The notes: a model not told the origin generated them from the sequence alone. Shown: positions 23,677 to 32,351, counted from the first letter of the stretch. The stretch is DNA of 64,000 bases from Streptomyces sp. BV286 (GCF_019090165.1 NZ_JAHRIB010000174.1:62001-126000), one strand, 5' to 3'. A program made the numbers and translations.

Positions 23677-24486
23677 TCAGATCGAGGACAGCACGTCGAG
23701 CGCGGCAGTGTGGATACGGGGAGCGGCGGCCAGGAAGTCGCGGCTGGCCGTACTCCAGGGCTTGCCGTCCAGGTCGGTGACGGTACCTCCGGCCTCGGTG
23801 ACCAGCAGGGCGCCCGCGACGAGGCCGGAGCGGACGTCGGAGAACTGCCAGAAGGCGTCCATGCGTCCGGCGGCGACGTGGATGAGCTGCAGCGTGGCCG
23901 GGACGGACACACGCACGACGAGGCCGGCGGTGAGCATGGCGGTGACAGATGCGCCGATCCTGCGGAAGGTGTCGGTGCTCTCACCGGGCCGGGCCTGTCC
24001 GGTGCCGATCAGCGCGGCACCCAGGTCGCTCTTGGCCGACACGGTCAGGGGACGGCCGTTGAGGTGGGCGCCGCCGCCGACGGCGGCGGTGTAGGTGTCG
24101 CCGGTCAGCGGGAGGTGAACGACCGTGAGGACCGGCTGGTTGTCGCGCACGAGGGTGGCGGTGACGGCCCACTCCGGCATGCCGTGGACGTGGTTGATGT
24201 TGCCCTCGGCCGGGTCGACGACCCACCACTCGCCCGGCGGGAGCGCACCGCCGGCCAGCTCGTCCTCCGCCCACTGCGACCCCGGCCTCGCCTTCAGCAG
24301 CGGCTCACGCATCACGGCGAGGACCGCGTCGTCATTGGCGTGGATCTCGTCGACGACCTCTTCCAGGCTCACGCCCCGGGCCTGGGTCGTGTAGCGCTCC
24401 CGCAGGGTGACTCCGGCGACCTTCACCGTGTCGGCCACCGCGGTCAGGAACGTGGCATCGAGGTCGAAAGGCATGGCTGTGGTCAT
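23677..24486 (-). CDS. Inositol monophosphatase-family protein with variant metal motif
   Basis: A 269-residue IMPase/CysQ-like protein: DEIHANDDAVLAVMREPLL, WAEDELAGGALPPGEWWVVD, PAEGNINHVHGMPEWAVTAT, and C-terminal VAAGRMDAFWQFSDVRSGLV, EAGGTVTDLDGKPW. Canonical enzymes have a D-P-x-D-G motif; here it reads DPAEG, with Glu replacing the second Asp, and the usual W-D-x-x-A-G is FSDVRSG. Metal binding may be altered or reduced. The substitutions may be normal in a subfamily. First gene of the operon divergent from the LysR gene. Confidence 0.85.
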   Translation of the reverse strand: MTTAMPFDLDATFLTAVADTVKVAGVTLRERYTTQARGVSLEEVVDEIHANDDAVLAVMREPLLKARPGSQWAEDELAGGALPPGEWWVVDPAEGNINHVHGMPEWAVTATLVRDNQPVLTVVHLPLTGDTYTAAVGGGAHLNGRPLTVSAKSDLGAALIGTGQARPGESTDTFRRIGASVTAMLTAGLVVRVSVPATLQLIHVAAGRMDAFWQFSDVRSGLVAGALLVTEAGGTVTDLDGKPWSTASRDFLAAAPRIHTAALDVLSSI

Positions 24487-24611
24487 GGCGTACTCCTTGG
24501 ATTCGGTGGAAACGGGGCGGTGTTGGGTTCTTCCTTCGGCCCCACATCTCGAAGGTAGAAGCCTCGCCCATTAACAGCAAGTGCATGGTTTTCACTCGTA
24601 TAGTTACTGCC

Positions 24612-25526
24612 ATGCAACTGGATTTGAACCTGCTCACCGCCCTGGACGCCCTGCTGGAAGAAGGCAGCGTGGCCGGGGCCGCAGCCCGACTTCACGTCAC
24701 CGCACCGGCGATGAGCCGCTCGCTGGGCCGTATCCGCAAAGTCACCGGCGACCAGATCCTGGTTCGCACCGGACGCCACATGACCCCCACCATCCACGCG
24801 CTGGCCATTCGCACCGAGGTCCACGCCCTCGTGCAGCAGGCCCACCAACTGCTGTCCCCACAGACAGAACTCGACCTGGCGACTCTGGAGCGAGTGTTCA
24901 CGGTCCGCTGGCACGACGCGCTCACCACCACGTGCGGGACCGCCCTGGTCGCCGCAGTGCACCGCCAGGCCCCCGGGGTGCGACTGCGCCTCACCGCCGA
25001 GCCGGGCGACGACACCCCCGAGCTGCGCCGCGGCACGGTGGACCTCGCCTCAAGCGCGGGCCCACCCACCCAGCCCGATGTCCACCACCGCCTCATCGGT
25101 CGTGACCGGCTCGTCATCGCAGTCCGGCCGGACCACCCGCTCACCGAACAGCCCGTCACCACCGAGAGGTTCGCGGCGGCCGATCACCTCACCGTCTCCC
25201 GACGCGGACGCCTCCACGACCCGATCGACGACGCCCTGACCGCACTGGGCCACGAGCGCCGTGTCATCGCCTCCGCCCCCACGACGACGACCGCACTGCA
25301 ACTCGCCCGCGACACCGACCTCGTGGTCACCCTGCCCGACGCGGCCACTCGCCCCATCCGCCACCAACTCGGTCTGACGACACTGCCGCTGCCGCTCGAA
25401 CTGCCCGAAGTGCCCCTCCACCTGCTCTGGCACCAGCGCCACGACAACGACCCCGCCCACACCTGGCTGCGCGAAACAGCCACCCGAACCCTCCAGGCCC
25501 TGTTCACCCCGCCGCCCACGGCCTGA
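24612..25526 (+). CDS. LysR-family transcriptional regulator
   Basis: A 304-residue LysR protein. The N-terminal winged helix is LDLNLLTALDALLEEGSVAG, then RLHVTAPAMSRSLGRIRKVT. The effector-binding domain starts near VFTVRWHDALTTTCGTALV and shows the two-lobed pattern (VIAVRPDHPLTEQ, HLTVSRRGRLHDP). The ATG at 24612 fits the conserved N-terminus. Divergent from the inositol-phosphatase-like operon across 125 bases, so that operon is the likely target. No clean T-N11-A palindrome was identified in the intergenic DNA. Confidence 0.9.
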   Translation: MQLDLNLLTALDALLEEGSVAGAAARLHVTAPAMSRSLGRIRKVTGDQILVRTGRHMTPTIHALAIRTEVHALVQQAHQLLSPQTELDLATLERVFTVRWHDALTTTCGTALVAAVHRQAPGVRLRLTAEPGDDTPELRRGTVDLASSAGPPTQPDVHHRLIGRDRLVIAVRPDHPLTEQPVTTERFAAADHLTVSRRGRLHDPIDDALTALGHERRVIASAPTTTTALQLARDTDLVVTLPDAATRPIRHQLGLTTLPLPLELPEVPLHLLWHQRHDNDPAHTWLRETATRTLQALFTPPPTA

Positions 25527-25607
25527 CCGGCAGCGGCGGCCTGCGGCAGGTCCACCCGGTGGCGCTGTCATTGTCTCTTCATTGCTGCGAGCGGCGCCCC
25601 GACGCGG

Positions 25608-26207
25608 TCAGCAGCGCAGGCCGATGACGCCCCAGCCACGGCGCTCCGCCTCCGTCACCACCTCTCCCCAGTCGGTGAGGAAGTGGGCAAAGGATTCGAA
25701 GGTCGTGATCCATCCGCTGGGCTCCGCGGCGTGCCGGTCGAACGGCTCGCGCATATCCTCCAGTTGGGGTGCCGCCTGTCGCCACCATGCCGCGATCAGT
25801 GGCACATGGTCGGGCGGACACCACAGCAGCAGGTCTGCCTCCCAGGTGCACGGCCGCTCCGGGAGTCCTGAGACGGTCCCGGTGGTGTCCTCCAGGCCGT
25901 GCCAGAACAGCGCGTCGTTGAACCGGTCCAGCACCGCGCGTGCTCCAGGCGCGACGAAGTCGCGCATGTGGTCCCAGCGATGACCAGCCCAAAAGTGCGG
26001 CTTGTACGAGCCCAGAGTGTTCCGGAGGGCGTATCTGCCGTACCAGTCCTCACCGGGCTGAGTGGACCATGACCAGCCATGCTCGAAAGGGTCGTCTCCG
26101 TACGCGTCTCCGAGGGCGGCATCGACCAGCATCTCTCCCCGGTCGTCAGGCGCTGCCGCCTCGACCCGCGGCCAGTCCACGATCAGTACCTCTATCCCCA
26201 CGCCCAT
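25608..26207 (-). CDS. Conserved hypothetical protein
   Basis: A ~199-residue soluble protein with no recognised family. It is rich in Trp (GWSWSTQPGEDWYGRYALRN, FWAGHRWDHMRDFVAPGARA, WEADLLLWCPPDHVPLIAAW). There are no signal peptide or membrane segments. The coding signature is strong. It lies between genes of unrelated function; its stop faces the LysR gene. A GTG one codon upstream is an alternative start. Confidence 0.65.
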   Translation of the reverse strand: MGVGIEVLIVDWPRVEAAAPDDRGEMLVDAALGDAYGDDPFEHGWSWSTQPGEDWYGRYALRNTLGSYKPHFWAGHRWDHMRDFVAPGARAVLDRFNDALFWHGLEDTTGTVSGLPERPCTWEADLLLWCPPDHVPLIAAWWRQAAPQLEDMREPFDRHAAEPSGWITTFESFAHFLTDWGEVVTEAERRGWGVIGLRC

Positions 26208-26297
26208 CACATCAGCGTAGGACGGGAAGGGGCGTTGATCGCCGCAGTCCCACTGTGGAAGTGACTGACGGTGATGCCCAGCGGAGATCGACGCTTT

Positions 26298-27395
26298 CTA
26301 ACTGCGGTTGACCAGGGCCCGTGTCACGGTGCGCGTCATCTCGCTGTGCACAAGGACGTCCGTGCTGTCGATGAACTGGTCGGCCGCTCCGAAAACCGGC
26401 AGGGCCCTGACCGCAGGGTCGGTGATGTGTGCCGTCAGCGCCGCGGTGAAGCGCTCAGCGTGCAGGACCTGGAACGGCCGACTGTGGTAGGGCCGGGTGG
26501 TGGGGTCGACCGCGTCGGTGAGGGCGAGTTCGTTGTGGACGGTCGCAACGGCTTCGTAGGCGCGGGCCAGGTGCTGTTCGCGGGTGTGCCAGTCGGTTGC
26601 CGGGAGAACGGTGCTGAGGAGCGGAGCGAGGGAGGATGCCTGGGGAGTGCGGGCGAAGGCGGAACCGAGCCATTTGCTGTAGGGCGGGTAGCGGCGGTCC
26701 ATGAGCAGGCAGAGTCGCATCAGGTCGCGGACCAGGCGAGCGGCGACGACAGCGGATCCGAGCTCGTCACCCACTTCGCCGCACCTGCCGACGAAGGCCT
26801 CTTCCTGGGCGATGCGCTGCCACTGACAGGCAAGGACGTAGAGCCAGAGGTCGTGCGGATACCAGCGGAGGCCGGCTCGCGCCGTGGCAAGCTCGCCGAG
26901 TCCGTCATGGAAGACGGCGCCGCCTGTGACCTCGGCGAGTCGCTGGGTGGGCGTGGCCAGCCAGTCCGCCGGGGTGACGCCCTGAGACGGGTCGAATCCC
27001 AGCAGCGCGGTGAACCAGGAACCCGGATCGGTGACCTCGACGCGGTGGTGCACCGGTCCGTCGGTGGCCCGCATCACGCGGATATCCCCTTTCCCCGTCG
27101 CAGCGAAGTGCGTCGGATAGCCGCAGAAGATCTTCGGCAGCCGCTCGGAAAGCATCGTGGTGATGTGCGGGCCGTGGTCGGCCGCGTCCTGAGCCTTCAG
27201 GAAGATCTGCAGGCGTGGGCCCCATTCGTGGTCTGCGGATCGGGCGGTGTCGAATCCGAGCACCTCCGAGCCGCTGCCGAGATGGGCAGCAGAGTGCACG
27301 ACACCTGGAACGTTCTCGTCCAGCAGAGGGCGCACGGCTTGGACGTAGAAGCGCCGGGAGAGTTCCAGGCCGGGGATGAAGGGTGATGTGACCAT
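26298..27395 (-). CDS. DUF4037-type nucleotidyltransferase-like protein
   Basis: About 365 residues from the ATG at 27395. The segment HLGSGSEVLGFDTARSADHE followed by WGPRLQIFL has the GS..E..G.D...S.DHEWGPR pattern of the DUF4037 nucleotidyltransferase-like group, with putative metal-binding Asp residues. Later helices (WLYVLACQWQRIAQEEAFVG, RLVRDLMRLCLLMDRRYPPY) form a helical C-terminal domain. It might modify an antibiotic or small molecule, but no reaction is known to me. Divergent from an APH-family gene, a plausible functional neighbour. Confidence 0.75.
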   Translation of the reverse strand: MVTSPFIPGLELSRRFYVQAVRPLLDENVPGVVHSAAHLGSGSEVLGFDTARSADHEWGPRLQIFLKAQDAADHGPHITTMLSERLPKIFCGYPTHFAATGKGDIRVMRATDGPVHHRVEVTDPGSWFTALLGFDPSQGVTPADWLATPTQRLAEVTGGAVFHDGLGELATARAGLRWYPHDLWLYVLACQWQRIAQEEAFVGRCGEVGDELGSAVVAARLVRDLMRLCLLMDRRYPPYSKWLGSAFARTPQASSLAPLLSTVLPATDWHTREQHLARAYEAVATVHNELALTDAVDPTTRPYHSRPFQVLHAERFTAALTAHITDPAVRALPVFGAADQFIDSTDVLVHSEMTRTVTRALVNRS

Positions 27396-27550
27396 GCCGG
27401 GGAGAGTGCCTGATCGGTACGCGGGCGGGCGACCCGTTTTTCGCACCTGGGAGGGGTAATCGTCGCTGGCCACGAACGGACGTGGCGGTGGGCATTTCGA
27501 AGAGTGTGAGTCGGCTCCGTCTGTCTCTGTCTCACCTACTGTGGCTTCGC

Positions 27551-28462
27551 ATGACCGACTCCGAGATCGAGATCACCGCAGAGCTGCTGCACGGCCTTCT
27601 CAGGGACCAGCATCCGGACCTTGCGGGGCTGGCCGTCCGCGAAGTAGCCGGCGGCTGGGACAACCACATGTGGCGCCTCGGGGACGAGTTGGTCCTGCGC
27701 ATGCCGCGCACGGAACGTGCCCCGGATCTCCAGCGTAAAGAGCGCCGGTGGCTGCCCCTCCTGGCCACGCGCCTTCCGCTCCCGATTCCGACCCCTGTGC
27801 GGATCGGCGAACCGTCCGCGCGCTTCCCGAGGCTCTGGACCATCATGACGTGGGTCCCCGGCGTGCCACTCGACCACACCTCGATCAGCCGCAGCGACCA
27901 CGCTGCCGACACTCTGGCGGGCTTCCTCAAAACGCTCCATGTGGAGGCGCCCGCCGATGCGCCGACCGCCTCGGACCGCGGCGCTCACCCCAAGAAGTGC
28001 ACGGACGGCTTCGAGAGGTGCTTGCGAGCGATCGCCCCCGGCGGCATCACCGGCGACGTACGGGCCCTGTGGGACGTCTGGGACGATGCCGTGGCGGCTC
28101 CCGAGTGGGAGGGCCCGCCGGTTTGGCTGCACGGTGATCTCCACCCCGCGAATGTCGTCGTCTCGGACGGGACGCTCGCGGGCGTGATCGATTTCGGTGA
28201 CATGTTCGCCGGCGATCCGGCGTGGGACCTTGCGGCCGCGTGGCTGCTCCTGCCCGCAGGCGCAGGCGCACGGTTCTTCGAGGCGTACGCGCATGCGGAC
28301 GAGGCGACCATCCGGCGCGCCCGAGGTCTGGCTGCGCTGAAGAGCCTCTTCCTCATTCTTATGGGCCAGAACGGGGAGCGGGGCCTGCCCGGCGGCAAGA
28401 CCACATGGGGGCCCGCCGGAAGGGCGGCGCTCGATCGTGTCCTGACACCCGGCCGGGGCTGA
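27551..28462 (+). CDS. Aminoglycoside phosphotransferase-family kinase
   Basis: A 303-residue APH-fold protein. The nucleotide-positioning region is REVAGGWDNHMWRLGDELVL, the catalytic loop is VWLHGDLHPANVVVSD (Asp base) and the metal-binding segment is AGVIDFGDMFAGDPAWDLAA. These residues indicate a competent kinase. The family phosphorylates aminoglycosides, macrolides, homoserine or other hydroxylated small molecules; the substrate is undetermined. The ATG at 27551 was chosen because the upstream extension (to 27482) lacks conservation. Convergent with a second, more divergent APH-like gene. Confidence 0.87.
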   Translation: MTDSEIEITAELLHGLLRDQHPDLAGLAVREVAGGWDNHMWRLGDELVLRMPRTERAPDLQRKERRWLPLLATRLPLPIPTPVRIGEPSARFPRLWTIMTWVPGVPLDHTSISRSDHAADTLAGFLKTLHVEAPADAPTASDRGAHPKKCTDGFERCLRAIAPGGITGDVRALWDVWDDAVAAPEWEGPPVWLHGDLHPANVVVSDGTLAGVIDFGDMFAGDPAWDLAAAWLLLPAGAGARFFEAYAHADEATIRRARGLAALKSLFLILMGQNGERGLPGGKTTWGPAGRAALDRVLTPGRG

Positions 28463-28482
28463 TTCTCTTCCGCGTAGGCCCT

Positions 28483-28498
28483 GCTCCCGTTTGGGAGC
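28483..28498. terminator. Small hairpin between convergent kinase genes
   Basis: GCTCCC-GTTT-GGGAGC (28483-28498) lies between genes ending at 28462 (+) and 28540 (-); a palindromic GCCACGTGGC follows at 28507-28516. A modest terminator candidate. Confidence 0.4.
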
Positions 28499-28539
28499 GA
28501 GACGCTGCCACGTGGCGGACGAGTCGAGGCACCCGGTAT

Positions 28540-29529
28540 TCAGGCGTGGACCAGTTGCAGCGCCTGCCTCAGGTTGTACTCGGCGATGTCCGCCATGAAC
28601 GTCCGGTCGGGAAAGTCCCCGTCGAGCAGCCGCAGCGGCCCCGCCGTCAGCGACAGCCGCTGGGCGAGCATGTAGAGCGCGAGCCGGTCCTCGTCCAGCC
28701 CGGCCGCCCTCAGCGGCTGGTAGGCGTCGTGCAGGCGGATGCGCAGAAACACGTGCTCCCACTCGACGTCGAAGTACATCAATCCCTCGATGTCGATCGC
28801 CACGGGCATCCCGTCCGCGTCCACCAGCACGTGATCGGGCCCCAGTTCGCCGTGCACGACCGCATACTCCGCGCGGGGCCGCACCGCGGCCGCCAGGCCC
28901 AGCAGCCCCTCCTCCAGCCGGCCGCGGGCGCCCGCGATCCGCGGATCGCGGGAGGCCGCCTCGGCCAGGTCCCGCAGCGCACGGTCGAGAACCACCGCCT
29001 CGCACGACGTACCCCGTGACGCTCCTCCGCCATCGACCAGGGCCACCTTGCCGTACCCCGGTGCCTGGTGACTTCGCATCACTTCCAGTGACTCCGCGAG
29101 CCGGGCCATGACCGGAGCGGCAGCGCCTGGGTCGCGCGCGAGCAACGCCTCCAGGCTCTCTCCGGGAAGGTCTTCGACGATCGCAAGGTCGGCCGCACAG
29201 TGGGCGCCGTCGCGGTCGACGAGACGGATCGCCGGAACGCGGACCCTGAGTGCGTCCAACCGCGCGTGCGCAGCCTTGAACAGATCGAGCCCGAGGCCGG
29301 GCGAGAACGGGTCGGTGAGGTCGCCGTCACCTTCGGCCGCCGGCCAGTAGTTCTCGGCGTCGTCCCACAGGTAGGCGATCGCCGTCGCCGCATCGTCCAT
29401 CACCAGGCGGTACACGCCCTTCTTACTGCCGCCCGCGATCCGCTCGACCGTCTCCAGCCGTCGCCCGCCGCCCAGCGCGGCCCGCGCCGCACCAGCCAGC
29501 TGGTCCCGTGTCGCTGCCCTGGGTGCCAC
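28540..29529 (-). CDS. Divergent APH-fold phosphotransferase
   Basis: About 329 residues from the GTG at 29529, which has GGAGAGG upstream. Kinase-like features: VERIAGGSKKGVYRLVMDDA, DLAIVEDLPGESLEALLAR, catalytic loop EYAVVHGELGPDHVLVDADG with Glu in place of the usual Asp, and metal-binding VAIDIEGLMYFDVEWEH. The HGELGPDH variant is seen in the fructosamine-kinase/APH superfamily, but activity here is uncertain. It lies 270 bases downstream of the radical SAM-aminotransferase-peptide genes on the same strand, so membership in that unit is possible but not shown. Confidence 0.78.
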   Translation of the reverse strand: MAPRAATRDQLAGAARAALGGGRRLETVERIAGGSKKGVYRLVMDDAATAIAYLWDDAENYWPAAEGDGDLTDPFSPGLGLDLFKAAHARLDALRVRVPAIRLVDRDGAHCAADLAIVEDLPGESLEALLARDPGAAAPVMARLAESLEVMRSHQAPGYGKVALVDGGGASRGTSCEAVVLDRALRDLAEAASRDPRIAGARGRLEEGLLGLAAAVRPRAEYAVVHGELGPDHVLVDADGMPVAIDIEGLMYFDVEWEHVFLRIRLHDAYQPLRAAGLDEDRLALYMLAQRLSLTAGPLRLLDGDFPDRTFMADIAEYNLRQALQLVHA

Positions 29530-29799
29530 GTTGTGAACCGCCTCTCCGCCATGACAACCCGCGCACCCTACGGGAGCGTCGGCGTGCAGGCCAGGCGATG
29601 CAGAGCGGTGGATGACCGTGGCGGCAGGTGGCAGGTGGCAGACGGCGGGGGAGCGGATGTTCGGCGAGGGCCGGCCGGCTCGGATGCTGACCGCATCGAG
29701 CGTGAGCGTTCGGGCGAGGGCGCGGCCCCGGAAACGGCTCCTTCGGCCACCGTTCTCGGGCAGTCGATCGAAGACAGATGGGGCGTTCTGCAAGGATCC

Positions 29800-29967
29800 C
29801 TAAAGCCCCAGCACCTCGCCGTACTTGATGGCCCCGTGGGGCAGCGCGAAGCCGAACGGGGTCAGCGACTTCCCCGGCGGGTACGTCTCCTCGGTGCTGC
29901 TCGGCGCGAACCAGACGCCACCCGACCTGGGCTCACCGGCGTTCTCGCCGGGGGCGCTCGGCCGCAT
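29800..29967 (-). CDS. Tiny peptide gene, candidate precursor, possibly frameshifted
   Basis: A 55-codon ORF (ATG 29967, stop 29802-29800) ends in a Gly/aromatic-rich tail, TPFGFALPHGAIKYGEVLGL. Immediately upstream, an ATG at 30001 overlaps the aminotransferase stop (ATGA) and opens a different frame, MKPLEDLAVYDDAAE, with excellent third-position G/C. That frame stops at 22 codons. The two frames join if the run of five C near 29949-29953 had one base fewer, giving a ~66-residue peptide. Size and position directly after radical SAM and aminotransferase genes resemble a RiPP precursor, but the family is not recognised. Confidence 0.55.
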   Translation of the reverse strand: MRPSAPGENAGEPRSGGVWFAPSSTEETYPPGKSLTPFGFALPHGAIKYGEVLGL

Positions 29968-29997
29968 CGTCGTACACGGCCAGGTCCTCCAGCGGCT

Positions 29998-31014
29998 TCA
30001 TCGTGTCGTCGTCGGCGTCGGACCGAATGCGTCAGCAAGGCTGGTCAGGATGGAGCCGGACCAACCGCTCTCCCCGAACACGCTGACCGGTATGGCGAGC
30101 ACGCCGCACTCACGCCGGAGCGTCTCCGCCGGTATGTCGACCGGGAAGAAGTAGTTGCCGGGACAGGTCCGGCTCGCCGAGGGAATCGCCCCGAGCACCT
30201 CGTCCGGCAACCGTTCGAACAACCGCTCAGCCCGTGCGGCCAGTTCGTCGACGACCTGCCCGGGCACGTCGCTGTGCTCGGTCAGCAGACGGTCGGCGAG
30301 CCTCAACTGAGCCGACGTCGGCGGATCCGCCCGGAACGCTTCGGCCAGTTCGGCTTGCGCCGGACCCAGCAGGACCACGCCGAACGTGCGAGGCCACAGC
30401 CACCCCTTGGTGACCGAATGCAGCAGGACCGCACGACCGGTGTCCAGCAATCGCCGTGTGCCTGCAGCGAACGGCGCTCCGAGGTCGTAGACACTGTCGA
30501 TCAGCAGGCGGCGGCGTGGTGATTCCCGCAGCCACGACATCACCGCGGCACACTCGGCATCGGACAGGTACCGGCCGAGCGGCTTGCTGGGGTTGGCGAG
30601 CAGCAGATACTCGGGCCGGTCGTCCACCGGTGACCCCGGCAGAGCCGGTGCCGGCAGCGTCGGGTAGGACGCGGGCGTCAGGCCCGCAGAGCGGGCCAAC
30701 TCGAAGTAGACCGGGTACACGTCACTGGGCAGCCACAGCCGCGCCTGCACGGTGCGCAGCTGTTGGAACACCACGCCGAGCCCGTGCCGGACGCCTCGAC
30801 AGACCATGGCCTGACCGGACCACTCTTCCGGAAGCTCGAAGCGCCGCAGCCAGACACGGGCGAGATCGCACCGGTGGACCGTACTCATGTCGGTCGGCGG
30901 TTCCGGTCGCATCTGAGCAAGCGCCTGGTACACGTTGGTCTCGGCCGCGTCCAGAAGCGGTGAGGAGGCGCTGAGTTCCCGCTGCCGGAAGGCCTGGAAG
31001 TCGTCGAACCTCAT
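29998..31014 (-). CDS. Fold-type I PLP-dependent aminotransferase-like enzyme
   Basis: A 338-residue protein. NPSKPLG (about residues 141-147) matches the class I/II NPxNPTG loop. LLIDSVYDLG (about 171-180) supplies the Asp/Tyr pair that contacts PLP, and LLHSVTKGWLWPRTFG places the Schiff-base Lys at about residue 203. The N-terminal 40 residues are shortened relative to typical aminotransferases. Both ends overlap neighbours by ATGA: its start with the radical SAM stop, its stop with the small peptide frame. The substrate may be the peptide, a free amino acid or a radical SAM product. Confidence 0.85.
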   Translation of the reverse strand: MRFDDFQAFRQRELSASSPLLDAAETNVYQALAQMRPEPPTDMSTVHRCDLARVWLRRFELPEEWSGQAMVCRGVRHGLGVVFQQLRTVQARLWLPSDVYPVYFELARSAGLTPASYPTLPAPALPGSPVDDRPEYLLLANPSKPLGRYLSDAECAAVMSWLRESPRRRLLIDSVYDLGAPFAAGTRRLLDTGRAVLLHSVTKGWLWPRTFGVVLLGPAQAELAEAFRADPPTSAQLRLADRLLTEHSDVPGQVVDELAARAERLFERLPDEVLGAIPSASRTCPGNYFFPVDIPAETLRRECGVLAIPVSVFGESGWSGSILTSLADAFGPTPTTTR

Positions 31015-32351
31015 GCCGTGGCACCTTCTGGCACGATCTCGCTGGCCCGGTCTTCCAGGGAGGCGTAGCAGCGTCCGTCGGCCATGACGTTCCAGCTGCG
31101 CGCGATCCCATTGGCGCGTTCCCAGAAGAGACTGGGTTCGGTGTAGGCGGCGATCCGCAGAGGCCGTCCGTCCCAGGTGCCGTGGTAGACCGGCGCGCCC
31201 CAGGGCAGACGGCTCGCCAGTTCGAAGCCGTGCTGCTCGGCGAACCGGGTGACGACGGACAGCGACACCTGGTGCTCCCGGCTCCAGACGTTGGCGGCGC
31301 GGTCGAAGTAGAGCGACTCGGTGCTGGTGGATACGTAGAGCTCTTTGAAGCAGACCTCCTCGACACCGAGAGCCGCGGCCCACGAAAGGTAGTCGGCGAT
31401 CGAGGACGCGTCGGCGACGCCGCCGTGCTGGAGCACGCAGATCAGCCTCATGCGCAGCTCCGGCCAGCGGTCACGTTCCATGCGCCAGGTGTCGATCACA
31501 GAGCTCACCGGCGTGCTCAGCATCATCAGCCGGTCGCTGACGGCGTCGTCCTGATGGTGCCGGGAGACCGCGAGCACGCTCAGACCTGCGGCGCTGAGGG
31601 CTGCGAGACGCCCGGCGCGGTCGGCGTGCGGGCCCTTCGCCAGGGTGTGCCCGTTGGTGATCAGGACGACCTTCGGGAAGGCCGCCGAGCAGGCGGACAC
31701 CAGTCGTAGCTGCTGTTCGAACGGTATGAGCGTGGGTTCCCCGCCGCCGGTGATCACCGCACGTTCGGCACCCGCTGTCCGGGCGCGCTCCAGCCAGTGG
31801 GTGACCGCGTCCCACGGGACCCGGGCCGGCGCCTGGTCGCTGGAGATCGAAGCCGCGGAGAAGCAGAACGAACACCGGGCTTGGCAGGCGGCGGCGACCG
31901 GCAGCAGCGAAACCGAGCGCGGTCGCATGTCGGCGTAGCGACGCTGTGCCGATCCGTGCAGGTGCAGGGAGGCCGCCATCGCGTCTTCGACGGTCGTCGG
32001 GCGCAGAGTGAACTCGTCGCCCACGTGGTCGAGTTCGTGGACGGCTGACAACCGGATGCGAGCCTCGTGCAGTTCCATACCGAGGCCGGTCGACACGTTG
32101 GGTATCAACGTGGCGGGGTCCACCGTGGTTTCCAGCACCAGCAGCCGATCGCCAGGAATGGCCAGACGGTCCAGCAGGCGTCGCGCCTTGCCGATGCCGA
32201 TTCCCAACTCCGCACGGGTCAGCAGGTGGAACCGGTCAGGATAGGTACTCTCCGGAATCCCCGCCTTACCGTAAGCGAAGGCGTACTTGTCGAAGCCCTT
32301 CGCGAAGTTCGACAGCACGATGACATGGAAGCGCTGGTCACTGTGGTTCAT
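31011..32351 (-). CDS. Radical SAM enzyme with unusual N-terminal domain
   Basis: About 446 residues from the ATG at 32351; 32366 is an alternative. Residues about 1-145 form an unrecognised domain (HVIVLSNFAKGFDKYAFAYG, RLLVLETTVDPATLIPNV). The radical SAM core carries CQARCSFC, cluster Cys at about 156, 160 and 163, then VITGGGEPTLIPFEQQLRLV and VVLITNGHTLAKG. The C-terminus has one Cys (GRCYASLEDR) and no SPASM cluster. The stop overlaps the aminotransferase start. It probably performs radical chemistry on a peptide or amino-acid-derived substrate; the reaction is unknown. Confidence 0.88.
   Translation of the reverse strand: MNHSDQRFHVIVLSNFAKGFDKYAFAYGKAGIPESTYPDRFHLLTRAELGIGIGKARRLLDRLAIPGDRLLVLETTVDPATLIPNVSTGLGMELHEARIRLSAVHELDHVGDEFTLRPTTVEDAMAASLHLHGSAQRRYADMRPRSVSLLPVAAACQARCSFCFSAASISSDQAPARVPWDAVTHWLERARTAGAERAVITGGGEPTLIPFEQQLRLVSACSAAFPKVVLITNGHTLAKGPHADRAGRLAALSAAGLSVLAVSRHHQDDAVSDRLMMLSTPVSSVIDTWRMERDRWPELRMRLICVLQHGGVADASSIADYLSWAAALGVEEVCFKELYVSTSTESLYFDRAANVWSREHQVSLSVVTRFAEQHGFELASRLPWGAPVYHGTWDGRPLRIAAYTEPSLFWERANGIARSWNVMADGRCYASLEDRASEIVPEGATA

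Noticed and set aside
24487..24611. Possible LysR box between inositol-phosphatase-like and LysR genes
   Set aside because: Only short imperfect repeats (AGTG/CACT, GTA/TAC); no convincing T-N11-A palindrome.
26271..27386. 371-codon plus-strand open frame
   Set aside because: Mirror of the DUF4037-like gene, whose minus-strand product has recognisable motifs.
27536..29005. 489-codon minus-strand open frame spanning two kinase genes
   Set aside because: Crosses two real genes in other frames and has no family signature.
29800..29967. Peptide as a splicease substrate because of its KYG sequence
   Set aside because: A single short tripeptide is not evidence of that reaction, and the neighbouring radical SAM protein lacks recognised splicease features.
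29200..30522. 440-codon plus-strand open frame
   Set aside because: Antisense to the aminotransferase, peptide and phosphotransferase genes; Arg/Pro-rich without motifs.
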